Source of the DNA: a virus
Virus record (IMG/VR): IMGVR_UViG_3300032050_000036
Location: 1 to 64,000 of that record
Direction: 5' to 3' (one strand)
DNA: 64,000 bases
The position numbers and the translations under genes are program-made. Positions within the stretch are counted from its first letter, which is position 1. Each line of letters starts with the position of its first letter. Below, in pieces: positions 36,542-44,333 of this stretch. The notes below the pieces were generated by a model that saw only the letters and a program-made list of their open reading frames with translations, ran no database searches and had not been told where the DNA came from.

Positions 36542-37702
36542 ATGAATTCATTAAAGAAAATCGCTCTAGCCGTGGTTGCAGCCATGACTACCGCAACAAT
36601 CGTGGCTTCGCCTGCAAGCGCAGCCGTAATGACAGTCGCTGTATCACTTGACGGAACTGCTAATACAACAGCATCCGCAATTGCTACACCTGCATCATTG
36701 CCAGTACCAGCAGACAACACAGTTGACGCTGCTGACGCACTCAAGTTTGTTGCAACAGTTGATACAGGAACATCAGTAACTGTAGCAACAACAAATGCAA
36801 CAATTGTTTCTGCATTGCACACATCTGCTGCACCAGTATCTGCATCATCAGGATCTTCATCTTTGACAATTGCAACTGGAACAGGAACAACTGCAACATT
36901 TTGGGTTTATACAAAGACAACTGCAATTGGTACTGTAACAATTACCAATCAGGGAACAACCCTAACATATTATGTACAAGGAACTGCAGGAAAGATTAAC
37001 ACTCTTGCACTTTCTGCTGCTGATGCGGGAACAACTTCAAGCGTTGTAACTGCAACAGTAACAGCAACAGACGTATTTGGTAACAAGGTATCAGGTAAGG
37101 GTCTAACAGCACTTGTTGTTGGTGGAACTCTTGATACAACTACTGCTACAACTGGCGCTACTTTGACTAACTTTGGTCAAGCAGACTTCAAGGTAACACT
37201 GCCAACAACTGGTTCTTCAACCCTTGTTGTATCTGTTACAAACTCATCTGATGTTGCATCTGTTGTAACAGGTTTCAACACAGTAACTTCAAGCGTAGTC
37301 AAGACAATCACAGTTCGTGATCTTCTTGGAGAACTTGCTGCTGAAAAGGCTGCTAAGGATGCTGCTATTGCTGCTAAGGCTGCAGTAGATGCTGCTCTTG
37401 CTAAGGCTGTAGCAGACGCTGCTACTGCTGCTGCTAAGGCTACTGCTGATGCTGTTGCTGCTAAGGCTGCTGCAGATGCTGACAAGGCTGCTGCTGTAAA
37501 GGCAGAAGTCGATAAGGCTGCTGCTGCTGCAAAGGTTGCATCAGATGCAAGCGCTTCTAAGGATGCAGAAATTGCAAAGTTAAAAGCAGACCTTGCTACT
37601 GCAATTAAAGGAATTGCAGATACAAAGAAGATTGCAAATGCTGCAATTGCATTAGCAAACAAGTCATTGCCTAAGAGCAAGAGACTACCTTTGATTAAGT
37701 AA
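36542..37702 (+). CDS. Secreted Ala/Thr-rich surface protein with Ig-like domains
   Basis: This 386-residue protein starts with a clear Sec signal (KKIALAVVAAMTTATIVAS, cleavage near ASPASA). The mature part is extremely rich in Ala, Thr, Val and Ser, with strand patterns of one or two Ig-like domains (TFWVYTKTTAIGTVTITNQG; SSVVTATVTATDVFGNKVSG), then an Ala-rich coiled coil of about 100 residues and a basic end. It is flanked by a near-consensus promoter, a good Shine-Dalgarno and a strong terminator, and uses highly-expressed codons, so it is an abundant monocistronic product. It looks like a bacterial cell-surface (S-layer style) protein. It could coat the host or be a virion decoration; unproven. 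Confidence 0.7.
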   Translation: MNSLKKIALAVVAAMTTATIVASPASAAVMTVAVSLDGTANTTASAIATPASLPVPADNTVDAADALKFVATVDTGTSVTVATTNATIVSALHTSAAPVSASSGSSSLTIATGTGTTATFWVYTKTTAIGTVTITNQGTTLTYYVQGTAGKINTLALSAADAGTTSSVVTATVTATDVFGNKVSGKGLTALVVGGTLDTTTATTGATLTNFGQADFKVTLPTTGSSTLVVSVTNSSDVASVVTGFNTVTSSVVKTITVRDLLGELAAEKAAKDAAIAAKAAVDAALAKAVADAATAAAKATADAVAAKAAADADKAAAVKAEVDKAAAAAKVASDASASKDAEIAKLKADLATAIKGIADTKKIANAAIALANKSLPKSKRLPLIK

Positions 37703-37720
37703 TTAATACTTAAAAAGATT

Positions 37721-37750
37721 GGGAGTCAGGAAACTGGCTCCCTTTTCTTT
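37721..37750 (+). terminator. Intrinsic terminator with GAAA loop
   Basis: A 9-bp stem (GGGAGTCAG / CTGGCTCCC, one G-U pair) closed by a GAAA tetraloop is followed by TTTTCTTTT. It ends the secreted protein transcript. Confidence 0.9.
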
Positions 37751-37760
37751 TATAATAAAA

Positions 37761-37769
37761 TGATATAAT
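37761..37769 (+). promoter_or_regulatory. Extended -10 promoter (TGATATAAT)
   Basis: A perfect TG-N-TATAAT follows the terminator; a second TATAAT lies at 37751-37756. The next gene starts within 12-30 bases depending on the start codon used. Confidence 0.6.
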
Positions 37770-37780
37770 CATCTTATTAT

Positions 37781-39844
37781 TTGTTGGAGGAAAGGAAAAT
37801 AAAAAGACTAATACGCATAGCACTAGCCAGTTTCTTGGCCTTTGGTTGGCTTATAGTGGCTCCTACAGAGGCTAACTCTGATGATCCAATAGCAATTGCT
37901 GCCCAAGAAATACAAGACCTTAAAGACAGCGTAGAAGATCTTAATTATAAAGATGAGTTTAATAATTTAATAAATATAGCAGAAGAAAAATATAATGATG
38001 CCATACAGGCTAAACAAGATAGAGATAATGCATACGATATATATGACTCTGCGGTAATAACAGAAGCCACGGCAGTTGAAGAAAAAACATTAGCCCAATC
38101 AGCAGTAGATGGACAAACAGTAACAGTTGCTACAGCATTACAAGATAAAAATGATGCACAAGACGCCTTAGATATAGCCAATTTAAATGTTCAAACAACA
38201 CAAGCAGCAATTTCAAATGCTGGTAATTCAGGATTACAATATACAGTATATTATCTTACAAGAGGGTTTGGTGGAGTAGCAATTCCAAGCGGTGTTATAT
38301 GTACTGGAGTTTGGAATTCAAATTCAATGCAGCCACCAGTATGCGGTAGATATGAAGATTTTATAGTTAAATTTACTGGAACCATTACTGTTCCCTCTCA
38401 TTGGACCTCAACATATTTTGCAGGGTATACAGATGATGGATTTAAAATGTATATTAATGGACAACTTGCAGTAAATAACTGGGTGGAACAGGGAGTTAGA
38501 TGGAGTTCGTACTCTCCAGTTTATGATGTTAGCCAAGATAAAACTTTAGATGTAGAAATTTGGTGGTATAACGGAGGAGGCCCAGGATACTATCATCTTG
38601 GATGGGCAATTCCTGGAGGTTGGACTGGAGCAGGTTGCGATTATACTGGTGGATGGGGGGTAGGATTTAGTTGTAATCTTAATACATTTTCATATGGATC
38701 TGGTGCAACACAAGCACAAATAGATGCATATAATGAGGCAGTATCAGCACAACAAACAGCACAAAACAATTATAATAATAAACTTAGTACATATAATTCT
38801 GAAGTTCAAAACCTCACAACATTAAATCAAAACCTAACAACCGCTACACAAAACCTAACAACAGCACAACAAAACCTAACAGATGCTTTGGCTGCAAAAA
38901 ATAATGCTATTTCTGTTTATAATCAAGCAATTATTGATATGGATAATGCAATACAAAATGCTTGGGATTATTATGATGAGCAATTAGAAAGAGAAATACA
39001 AATTGCTATTGCTCAGGCAGCAGCAAATGCTGCAGCGAATCAACCAACACCTGTAGCAAGTCCAGACCCTGAGCCAACTGTAGAACCAACTCCAGAGCCA
39101 ACCGTAGAGCCAACACCTGAACCTACAGTAGAACCAACCCCTGAACCTACACCAGAACCAGAACCAACTCCTGAACCTACAATAGATCCAACTCCAGAGC
39201 CAGAGCCAACACCAGAACCAGAACCAACTATAGAGCCTACGCCAGAGCCTACTACTGATCCAACTCCTGAACCTACTCCTGGACCTGAACCAACACCAGA
39301 GCCAACCCCTGAAATAGATGATGAAATAAAAGAATTAATTCCTGAAAAGGGTACAGGAACAGCAGAAGATTTATCTGGAGTTATTGCTAATCTTACAAGC
39401 AAAGATAATAAGTTAGTTACACTTTCACCTGAGCAAGTGGCAGCAGTTAGCCAAACCCTTAAGTCTTTGACCCAAGAAGCAAAGGCAGAGGTAGCGCAAG
39501 ACTTAGGTATCAAGGCATCAGAAGTTGAAAAGATTGCAGAGGCAATGAAGTCTGATCCAGAAATTGCTACAGCGTTTGTAGAGTTTGAAAGCAGAGCAGC
39601 AGAAGCGGGGGATTCAGCAATGCCATTTACATTAGCAGACGCTATCACTGAAGTACAAACAGAAGCGTTTTTAGCAGACCCACTTGGGACATTAACAGAT
39701 ATAGATTTTGAAAAAGTACTAAGTCCTACAGAATGGGGTAAGGATATGACAGATGATCAAAGAGAGAAGGTTCAAGAGGTAGTCATTCCTGTTATTTTGG
39801 TAGGAAATATTGTTAGTTCAGTTATGTCACTAAGGAGGTTATAA
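37781..39844 (+). CDS. Exported PA14-like surface protein with Pro-Glu repeats
   Basis: This protein of about 687 residues has an N-terminal signal or membrane segment ([21 protein letters not shown]), a coiled coil (to about residue 145), a PA14-like glycan-binding domain (about 150-286; [20 protein letters not shown] and [20 protein letters not shown]), a second coiled coil with Asn/Leu/Thr repeats, a rod of about 15 PEPT-type repeats (about 426-510), a helical domain and a final hydrophobic segment with RRL end. It looks like a surface-displayed adhesin anchored at its C-terminus. The start codon is unclear: TTG at 37781, or AUA at 37799 placed eight bases after a ggagg. Confidence 0.68.
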   Translation: MLEERKIKRLIRIALASFLAFGWLIVAPTEANSDDPIAIAAQEIQDLKDSVEDLNYKDEFNNLINIAEEKYNDAIQAKQDRDNAYDIYDSAVITEATAVEEKTLAQSAVDGQTVTVATALQDKNDAQDALDIANLNVQTTQAAISNAGNSGLQYTVYYLTRGFGGVAIPSGVICTGVWNSNSMQPPVCGRYEDFIVKFTGTITVPSHWTSTYFAGYTDDGFKMYINGQLAVNNWVEQGVRWSSYSPVYDVSQDKTLDVEIWWYNGGGPGYYHLGWAIPGGWTGAGCDYTGGWGVGFSCNLNTFSYGSGATQAQIDAYNEAVSAQQTAQNNYNNKLSTYNSEVQNLTTLNQNLTTATQNLTTAQQNLTDALAAKNNAISVYNQAIIDMDNAIQNAWDYYDEQLEREIQIAIAQAAANAAANQPTPVASPDPEPTVEPTPEPTVEPTPEPTVEPTPEPTPEPEPTPEPTIDPTPEPEPTPEPEPTIEPTPEPTTDPTPEPTPGPEPTPEPTPEIDDEIKELIPEKGTGTAEDLSGVIANLTSKDNKLVTLSPEQVAAVSQTLKSLTQEAKAEVAQDLGIKASEVEKIAEAMKSDPEIATAFVEFESRAAEAGDSAMPFTLADAITEVQTEAFLADPLGTLTDIDFEKVLSPTEWGKDMTDDQREKVQEVVIPVILVGNIVSSVMSLRRL

Positions 39845-39845
39845 T

Positions 39846-40055
39846 ATGAACATGATTAAAAGGATAATTAAGGGGCTTCTTAAGTGGTTTAAGGCTGCTG
39901 TAATTGAGAGTATTGCCCAAATATTCACCATTCTTGGCTTCTTTATTGCTTGGCTTACCCTTACAGGTACCGCCCAGCAGGTAGTGGGGGTAGCCACATT
40001 AATATCAATAGCCCTATGGCTTATTACCATCCCTCTTCGTGAAGATAAAGAATAA
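39846..40055 (+). CDS. Small membrane protein, holin-like
   Basis: This 69-residue protein has an amphipathic basic start (MIKRIIKGLLKWFKAAVIES) and two hydrophobic segments (IFTILGFFIAWLTLTG and VGVATLISIALWLITI) with a charged tail, like small class II holins. A strong ggaggttata Shine-Dalgarno overlaps the end of the preceding gene. It is the first of three membrane-type genes before the endolysin. Confidence 0.5.
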   Translation: MNMIKRIIKGLLKWFKAAVIESIAQIFTILGFFIAWLTLTGTAQQVVGVATLISIALWLITIPLREDKE

Positions 40056-40060
40056 TATAT

Positions 40061-40069
40061 TGGTATAAT
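40061..40069 (+). promoter_or_regulatory. Extended -10 promoter, leaderless
   Basis: TGGTATAAT is followed after six bases by the lipoprotein ATG at 40076, with no Shine-Dalgarno between. The transcript would start at the ATG. Confidence 0.7.
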
Positions 40070-40075
40070 GCTAAT

Positions 40076-40261
40076 ATGAGAATTCGTCATATTTTACTAT
40101 CGTGTATACTTGTATTAGGCCTTAGTGGCTGTGGGTATGACGGTCACTATCGTTATCCTTGCCAGGATCCAGCAAACTGGGAAAAGGCAGAATGTAATCC
40201 ACCATTGTGTGAGGCTACAGGAACTTGTACAAAAGACTTGATAGGAAAACAGGATGAGTAA
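40076..40261 (+). CDS. Small lipoprotein, possible outer-layer lysis factor
   Basis: This 61-residue protein has a lipoprotein signal with the lipobox LSGC (cysteine at residue 19). The mature part is Cys-rich (residues C34, C45, C49 and C54 region) with a YRYPCQDPANWEKAECNPP core. Similar small lipoproteins occur next to lysis genes in environmental phages. By position before holin- and endolysin-type genes it could be a spanin-like component, though an actinobacterial host has no outer membrane of the usual type; role uncertain. Overlaps the next gene by eight bases. Confidence 0.6.
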   Translation: MRIRHILLSCILVLGLSGCGYDGHYRYPCQDPANWEKAECNPPLCEATGTCTKDLIGKQDE

Positions 40262-40664
40262 GCAAAGATTAACACCGCAAGATCTTGATGCACGACTAAA
40301 GTTTATTCTTGGTTGTACGCTAGGAGCAATTTTATTATTTACAGCATTAGGAATTTTATATGCTCTTATATTTGTAACACAACCAATTGAAGCACAATCA
40401 GAAAATGATAAGATGTTCTTTAATGTGCTTGGATCAGTTGCTACATTTATTACAGGAACACTCGCAGGTTTGTTAATTGGACAGAGTGGTGCTAAAGATA
40501 TTATGCAAGCACAGATGGATAATAAAAAAGTAGATTCAGAAATTAGAATGGCAGAAGATAAACTTGATGCAGAGTTAGATGAAGTAAGAGCAAGACTCGC
40601 TGCCAAGCCAGACGGTGCAATGCCAGCAGAGCAACCAGTAGATACTAATTGGGATAAGGAGTAA
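40254..40664 (+). CDS. Membrane protein with coiled-coil tail, holin-like
   Basis: This 136-residue protein has two transmembrane segments (LKFILGCTLGAILLFTALGI and FFNVLGSVATFITGTLAGLL) separated by a short polar loop, then a helical charged tail (DSEIRMAEDKLDAELDEVRA) and a Pro-rich end. It is translated from a start inside the lipoprotein gene and is followed four bases later by the endolysin gene. Holin or antiholin function is likely by position; the long tail is unusual for a simple holin. Confidence 0.55.
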   Translation: MSKQRLTPQDLDARLKFILGCTLGAILLFTALGILYALIFVTQPIEAQSENDKMFFNVLGSVATFITGTLAGLLIGQSGAKDIMQAQMDNKKVDSEIRMAEDKLDAELDEVRARLAAKPDGAMPAEQPVDTNWDKE

Positions 40665-40667
40665 GCG

Positions 40668-41309
40668 ATGGCACAAGATGATTTTCCAGTACCAGCAGCA
40701 ACAGAAAAGGCTCCGCAAGGAACTGCTGCTCGTCTTATTCAAGTTGCTAAATCTCAAGTAGGATATATCGAAGGTCCTAAAGATAATGAAACAAAATACG
40801 GTGCATATACAAAGGCAAACTTTCAACCATGGTGTGGATCATTTGTTAATTGGTGCGGTAATGAGGCTGGCGTAAAGATTCCTAATACTGTTTACACTCC
40901 AGGTGGTGCACAGGCATTTAAGAAGGCTGGTGCATGGATTGATGGAGATTTAGCAGATCCAGAACCAGGAGATATAGCCTATTTTGATTTTCCTTCAGAC
41001 GGTGTAGATAGAATCTCACATGTTGGTATTGTTATTGAAGATAACGAAGATGGAACTGTTTGGTGCATTGAAGGAAATACTTCTTCAAACAAGAAGGGTA
41101 GCCAAAGAAATGGTGGAGAATGCTGTAAACAACTTCGTGCTTATAAGAAAAATAAAGCAGGGGTTATGGTTTCTATCGTAGGTTTTGGACGTCCTAAATT
41201 TAAAGGGGCATCAAAAACATCTGAAATAACATCAGATGCTGCTAAGACTTCTAAGCCTAAACCAAATAAAATAAAAACTTGTCCAGCATGTGGACAAGAT
41301 ATAAAATAG
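40668..41309 (+). CDS. Endolysin with CHAP-type peptidase domain
   Basis: This 213-residue protein should cut peptidoglycan cross-links. The CHAP-type catalytic Cys lies in NFQPWCGSFVNWCGNEAG (about residue 56), the His in DRISHVGIVIEDNEDGT (about residue 119) and the Asn in WCIEGNTSSNKKG. The C-terminal tail (about 40 residues) is Lys/Thr/Ser-rich and ends with CPACGQDI, half of a zinc ribbon. No signal peptide is present, so release depends on a holin. Strong aaggag Shine-Dalgarno. Confidence 0.88.
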   Translation: MAQDDFPVPAATEKAPQGTAARLIQVAKSQVGYIEGPKDNETKYGAYTKANFQPWCGSFVNWCGNEAGVKIPNTVYTPGGAQAFKKAGAWIDGDLADPEPGDIAYFDFPSDGVDRISHVGIVIEDNEDGTVWCIEGNTSSNKKGSQRNGGECCKQLRAYKKNKAGVMVSIVGFGRPKFKGASKTSEITSDAAKTSKPKPNKIKTCPACGQDIK

Positions 41310-41338
41310 TTGACACATTTTCATCTTAATGATATACT
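41310..41338 (+). promoter_or_regulatory. Consensus-type promoter after the endolysin gene
   Basis: TTGACA, exactly 17 bases, then TATACT with an upstream TG (TGATATACT) begins one base after the endolysin stop. The start would be near 41345, 19 bases before the ATG of the Ntn hydrolase gene, which has a gaaagg Shine-Dalgarno. Confidence 0.8.
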
Positions 41339-41363
41339 GATATAAACTATCAGAAAGGCTACC

Positions 41364-41897
41364 ATGACTTGTATAGCAGTTGTGCGTGATAAAGTAAATA
41401 ATAAAATATGGATGGCAGGAGATCGTGGTGTCTCTGATGACAATGTCATTAATGTTTGTTCAAGTCCTAAAATTTGGAAAAAAGAGGGATATCTATTTGG
41501 GTATGCTGGATCGATGGATGGGGATAGGATAAAGCATTTATTTGTTCCGCCTCAGCCAGAACCTAGAGTGAACATAGATAAGTTTATGTATAGTAAATTT
41601 TTAAAAGCACTTAGAACTTTTTATGAAAACTGGTGGGTAGACACTTCGCCATCATCTGATTTTGGAATGATTATCTGTGTTCGTGGAAAGATATATGAAC
41701 ACAATGCTGGCGATATGTCATTAACACAGTATGAACAAGATTATTTAGCAATGGGATCTGGAGGAGATCTAGCACTTGGATCATTATATTCAACACAAAA
41801 ACAAAAAGATTCAAGAAAAAGGGCGGTACTTGCAGTAAATGCTGCCATTAATCATTCTATGTCCTGTAAAGGTCCTATTGACATCCTAAGCATTTAA
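41364..41897 (+). CDS. Proteasome/HslV-like Ntn hydrolase
   Basis: This 177-residue protein starts MTCIAVVRDKVNNKIWMAGD. After Met removal the Thr would be the catalytic N-terminal nucleophile; the Asp in AGDRGVSDD (residue 19 of the mature form) and the Lys in SSPKIWK (residue 35) match the Asp and Lys of proteasome beta subunits within two residues. The next strands (YLFGYAGSMDGDRIKHL; FGMIICVRGKIYEHNAGD) fit the family, as does a late AMGSGGDLALGSLYS segment. It probably acts as a self-compartmented peptidase, or a related amidase. Own strong promoter. Confidence 0.8.
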   Translation: MTCIAVVRDKVNNKIWMAGDRGVSDDNVINVCSSPKIWKKEGYLFGYAGSMDGDRIKHLFVPPQPEPRVNIDKFMYSKFLKALRTFYENWWVDTSPSSDFGMIICVRGKIYEHNAGDMSLTQYEQDYLAMGSGGDLALGSLYSTQKQKDSRKRAVLAVNAAINHSMSCKGPIDILSI

Positions 41898-41906
41898 AGG
41901 TATACT
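41878..41906 (+). promoter_or_regulatory. Consensus-type promoter giving a leaderless transcript
   Basis: TTGACA, 17 bases and TATACT span the end of the Ntn hydrolase gene. The ATG at 41913 is six bases after the -10, with no Shine-Dalgarno, so the message for the next gene should begin at the start codon. Confidence 0.8.
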
Positions 41907-41912
41907 AAATAT

Positions 41913-42116
41913 ATGAATCATATGGGTATGGAAGACCTGTCTCCAGAGGAACAGGAATTTAGTATTTGGTTACAAAACGGCATCGAAAGAGGCTGGATTA
42001 GTGATCCTTATTGCCACACACATGACGGTGGCTATCAGTATATGAGTGAAGAAGAATTAGAAGAATGGGAAGCAGGAGGCGACCCATGTGAACATGTTTT
42101 GAGGATATTCATATAA
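41913..42116 (+). CDS. Small acidic protein, unknown
   Basis: This 67-residue protein is strongly acidic (SPEEQEFSIWLQNGIERGWI; MSEEELEEWEAGGDPCEHVL) with two His-rich spots (CHTHDGG and CEHV) that might bind metal. It is expressed from a leaderless consensus promoter and its stop overlaps the protease start by one base. Function unknown. Confidence 0.6.
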   Translation: MNHMGMEDLSPEEQEFSIWLQNGIERGWISDPYCHTHDGGYQYMSEEELEEWEAGGDPCEHVLRIFI

Positions 42117-43207
42117 TGAAAAAAATTTTTATAATTCTTGTTTTAATTTTTGGCATAACTCCAGCGCATGCAAATAATGGCAAAGATGCTACAGGAGATC
42201 CAAAAGTAGTAGCACTAATTCATTGGAATTCAGATAATACACAAGGCTGTTCGGGAGCATTAGTGGCCCCTCGTATTGTTTTTACAGCAGCACACTGCCT
42301 TTCAAGAATGCCAAAAAGTGGTAAATGGCAGCCAGACTATGACACAGAATTACCAGTTTCTGGTATGTTATCTGATAAAACTCCAATGTGGGTTTTATCC
42401 CCTGGCGAAAAAGTATATTTAGAAAATAATAAGCCAAATATAAATAGAGTAAAGGTTATTGCTCAATTTGCTTCAACAGAATACAAAGATTCTGGCTGTT
42501 TAAATAATGATAAAAGTTTATGTCATGGCTCTATAAATGATTTTGGTGTTTTAATTCTTGAAAAACCACTAGGAAATTCTTATTTTAAATATGCTTCAAA
42601 AGAAATTGTTCAGGAAATGGTTTTAAATAAATCAAAAATGTTAGCATTGGGATACGGAAGAAGTTCTGGTAATGATATTCAACCTAATCCAAATTTTATG
42701 GAAGTAACAGCAAACACTAAAGTTATGATTCAAAATAATAGTTTCTGTATTCTTACTAACAATAAATATTGTGAAGGATCTAATTTGGTTGTACATGCTA
42801 AAAATAAAGTTGGCGAACATTGGGGTGGAGGAGATTCTGGAAGTCCCCTATGGTATTTTTATCAAAACGAATGGCTTTATGTAGGAGCGATGAGTGGATC
42901 TGCTGGTTGTTCAGCAGAACATTATCCTAATGGCCCAACATGCCGAGATAAGTGGTGGAATGAAAATGGTTATGGAGAATACTGGACGGCTTTTTCTTAT
43001 AATGAAGTAATCTTAAAAGCAGAACTATTTCTAAAAACTCAAGAAGATAATGAAAATAAAACAAAAGAAAAACTATTGCCAAACCCTGAAATACAAAAAC
43101 AAACAAATATAGGTAAACAACTTAAGTGCAAACATAATAAAAGAAATATTATTATGAGCATAAAAGGAAAAAAATGTCCTAGTGGATACTCTTTTTATAA
43201 TGGATAA
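42116..43207 (+). CDS. Secreted trypsin-like serine protease
   Basis: This 363-residue protein has a signal peptide (KKIFIILVLIFGITPAHA) and a complete S1 triad: His in RIVFTAAHCLSRM (about residue 59), Asp in SINDFGVLILEKP (about residue 143) and Ser in GGGDSGSPLWYF (about residue 241). Several cysteines flank the active site and may form disulfides outside the cell. A C-terminal extension of about 60 residues is Lys/Asn-rich and may anchor to the wall or another protein. Extracellular proteases are rare in phages; it could remove surface proteins that hinder release or re-adsorption. The stop overlaps the next gene by eight bases. Confidence 0.85.
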   Translation: MKKIFIILVLIFGITPAHANNGKDATGDPKVVALIHWNSDNTQGCSGALVAPRIVFTAAHCLSRMPKSGKWQPDYDTELPVSGMLSDKTPMWVLSPGEKVYLENNKPNINRVKVIAQFASTEYKDSGCLNNDKSLCHGSINDFGVLILEKPLGNSYFKYASKEIVQEMVLNKSKMLALGYGRSSGNDIQPNPNFMEVTANTKVMIQNNSFCILTNNKYCEGSNLVVHAKNKVGEHWGGGDSGSPLWYFYQNEWLYVGAMSGSAGCSAEHYPNGPTCRDKWWNENGYGEYWTAFSYNEVILKAELFLKTQEDNENKTKEKLLPNPEIQKQTNIGKQLKCKHNKRNIIMSIKGKKCPSGYSFYNG

Positions 43208-43658
43208 AATTAATAATTTAGACGAAAATGTTTTTATTATAAAAAATTTTTTAAGCAATGATGAGTTTGATGATGCATTGCGTGGAGATTTTAATCTTAT
43301 TAAATTAAAAATTTCAAATATATTTAATAATCAATACTCAGTCAAAGGTTCTGGAAGAATTAGAGTTCTTAGTGTTGGAGAGTTTATGGAACCACATTCA
43401 GACCAGCACAAAGATAGTTGTAAGTGTGGATATTGTTCTTTAGGGCATAATAATAAAAAAATATATGCTGCCGTTATATATTTAAATGATGACTATTCTG
43501 GAGGAGAAATATTTTATACTAATAAAAATATTAAACATAAGCCATCAGCCAATAGTTTAATTTGTCATCCAGCATCAGAAGAATATACACATGAGGTTTT
43601 GCCAGTCCTTACTGGAGAAAGAAAATCAATTTCATTCTTTTTAACTGATGGTGTATAA
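43200..43658 (+). CDS. 2OG/Fe(II) oxygenase, prolyl 4-hydroxylase type
   Basis: This 152-residue protein has the complete ligand set: H66-x-D68 in EPHSDQHKD, H131 in EEYTHEV and R141 in TGERKSISFF for 2-oxoglutarate, with the YLNDDYSGGEIFY strand typical of the P4H family. Between the first ligands and this strand lies a small CKCGYC insertion, perhaps a zinc site. The ATG at 43200 is favoured over a GTG six codons earlier; there is an eight-base overlap with the protease gene. First gene of the oxygenase/glycosyltransferase cluster. Confidence 0.8.
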   Translation: MDKINNLDENVFIIKNFLSNDEFDDALRGDFNLIKLKISNIFNNQYSVKGSGRIRVLSVGEFMEPHSDQHKDSCKCGYCSLGHNNKKIYAAVIYLNDDYSGGEIFYTNKNIKHKPSANSLICHPASEEYTHEVLPVLTGERKSISFFLTDGV

Positions 43659-43659
43659 T
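43652..43659 (+). promoter_or_regulatory. -10 promoter containing the upstream stop codon
   Basis: TG followed directly by TATAAT, in which TAA is the stop of the oxygenase gene. The ATG at 43668 is eight bases on, with no Shine-Dalgarno; leaderless transcription is likely. Confidence 0.5.
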
Positions 43660-43667
43660 AAATAAAT

Positions 43668-44333
43668 ATGACTTTTAAAATAAAAAACAATATATCTGGA
43701 TCAGAATTTTGGGTAGATTCTGAATTTTTAAATTTTCCAGAGTTAGAAGAACAATCTTTTATACCAAGTAAGTGGTCTTGTTATAATAAAATAGGAGATG
43801 ACTATGATAATAAAATTATTAAGCCTGTTAATAAATATGTACTAGAACTTTATCCAAAACCAGAAATTATACAAAAAACAAATAATAAAATAGTTTTAAG
43901 ACAAAAGACACATGCTGAGATATGGGTTGAGCCATTAAAACGTTATTCAGAAGAAACTCTTTATGCATTAGATAAATGTCATCAAAGACAGTTTTATCCA
44001 TCTAGTTTTAAAATTTTTTCAGAGGAGTGTTTTTTGGCAACGTATAGATTTTATATGCCATGGTTTCCTGACTTAAGAACAAACATATTTTTTAAAAATA
44101 TAGAAGACGAATTCTCTCCGTTTAAAGTTAAAAATGATGCAGTTGTTTTTTATCCCCCAGAAAAAAATGATAAATATGTTAACACATGCTTTATACATTT
44201 TAATATTAAAAAAAATGGACCACACATGAAAGACGATAGGTATGGTATCATAGATATAGGATCTCCAATGTATGACATGGAGTTAAAGTTGGATGAAGAC
44301 ATAATAGAAAAGATTGCTAATGAGTATGAATGA
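43668..44333 (+). CDS. Unknown protein in the oxygenase cluster
   Basis: This 221-residue protein is not recognised. It is rich in aromatic residues and strands (FWVDSEFLNFPELEEQSFIP; AEIWVEPLKRYSEETLYALD; FLATYRFYMPWFPDLRTNIF; KYVNTCFIHFNIKKNGPHMK), suggesting a beta-sandwich or jelly-roll. The last part (YGIIDIGSPMYDMELKLDED) is acidic. The arrangement next to a DUF6065-like gene of similar size suggests they work together. No catalytic motif can be named. Confidence 0.55.
   Translation: MTFKIKNNISGSEFWVDSEFLNFPELEEQSFIPSKWSCYNKIGDDYDNKIIKPVNKYVLELYPKPEIIQKTNNKIVLRQKTHAEIWVEPLKRYSEETLYALDKCHQRQFYPSSFKIFSEECFLATYRFYMPWFPDLRTNIFFKNIEDEFSPFKVKNDAVVFYPPEKNDKYVNTCFIHFNIKKNGPHMKDDRYGIIDIGSPMYDMELKLDEDIIEKIANEYE

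Noticed and set aside
37177-37680. Ala/Ser-rich minus-strand frame
   Set aside because: A shadow of the Ala-rich coiled coil of the secreted protein gene, which has signal peptide, promoter and terminator.
39040-39648. Long minus-strand frame rich in Gly, Val and Ser
   Set aside because: It is the mirror of the Pro-Glu repeat region of the plus-strand PA14-like gene; repeats on one strand create open frames on the other. No start signal or promoter.
43196-43201. TATAAT overlapping the ATG of the first oxygenase gene
   Set aside because: Transcription would start after the start codon, so it cannot serve this gene; treated as chance.
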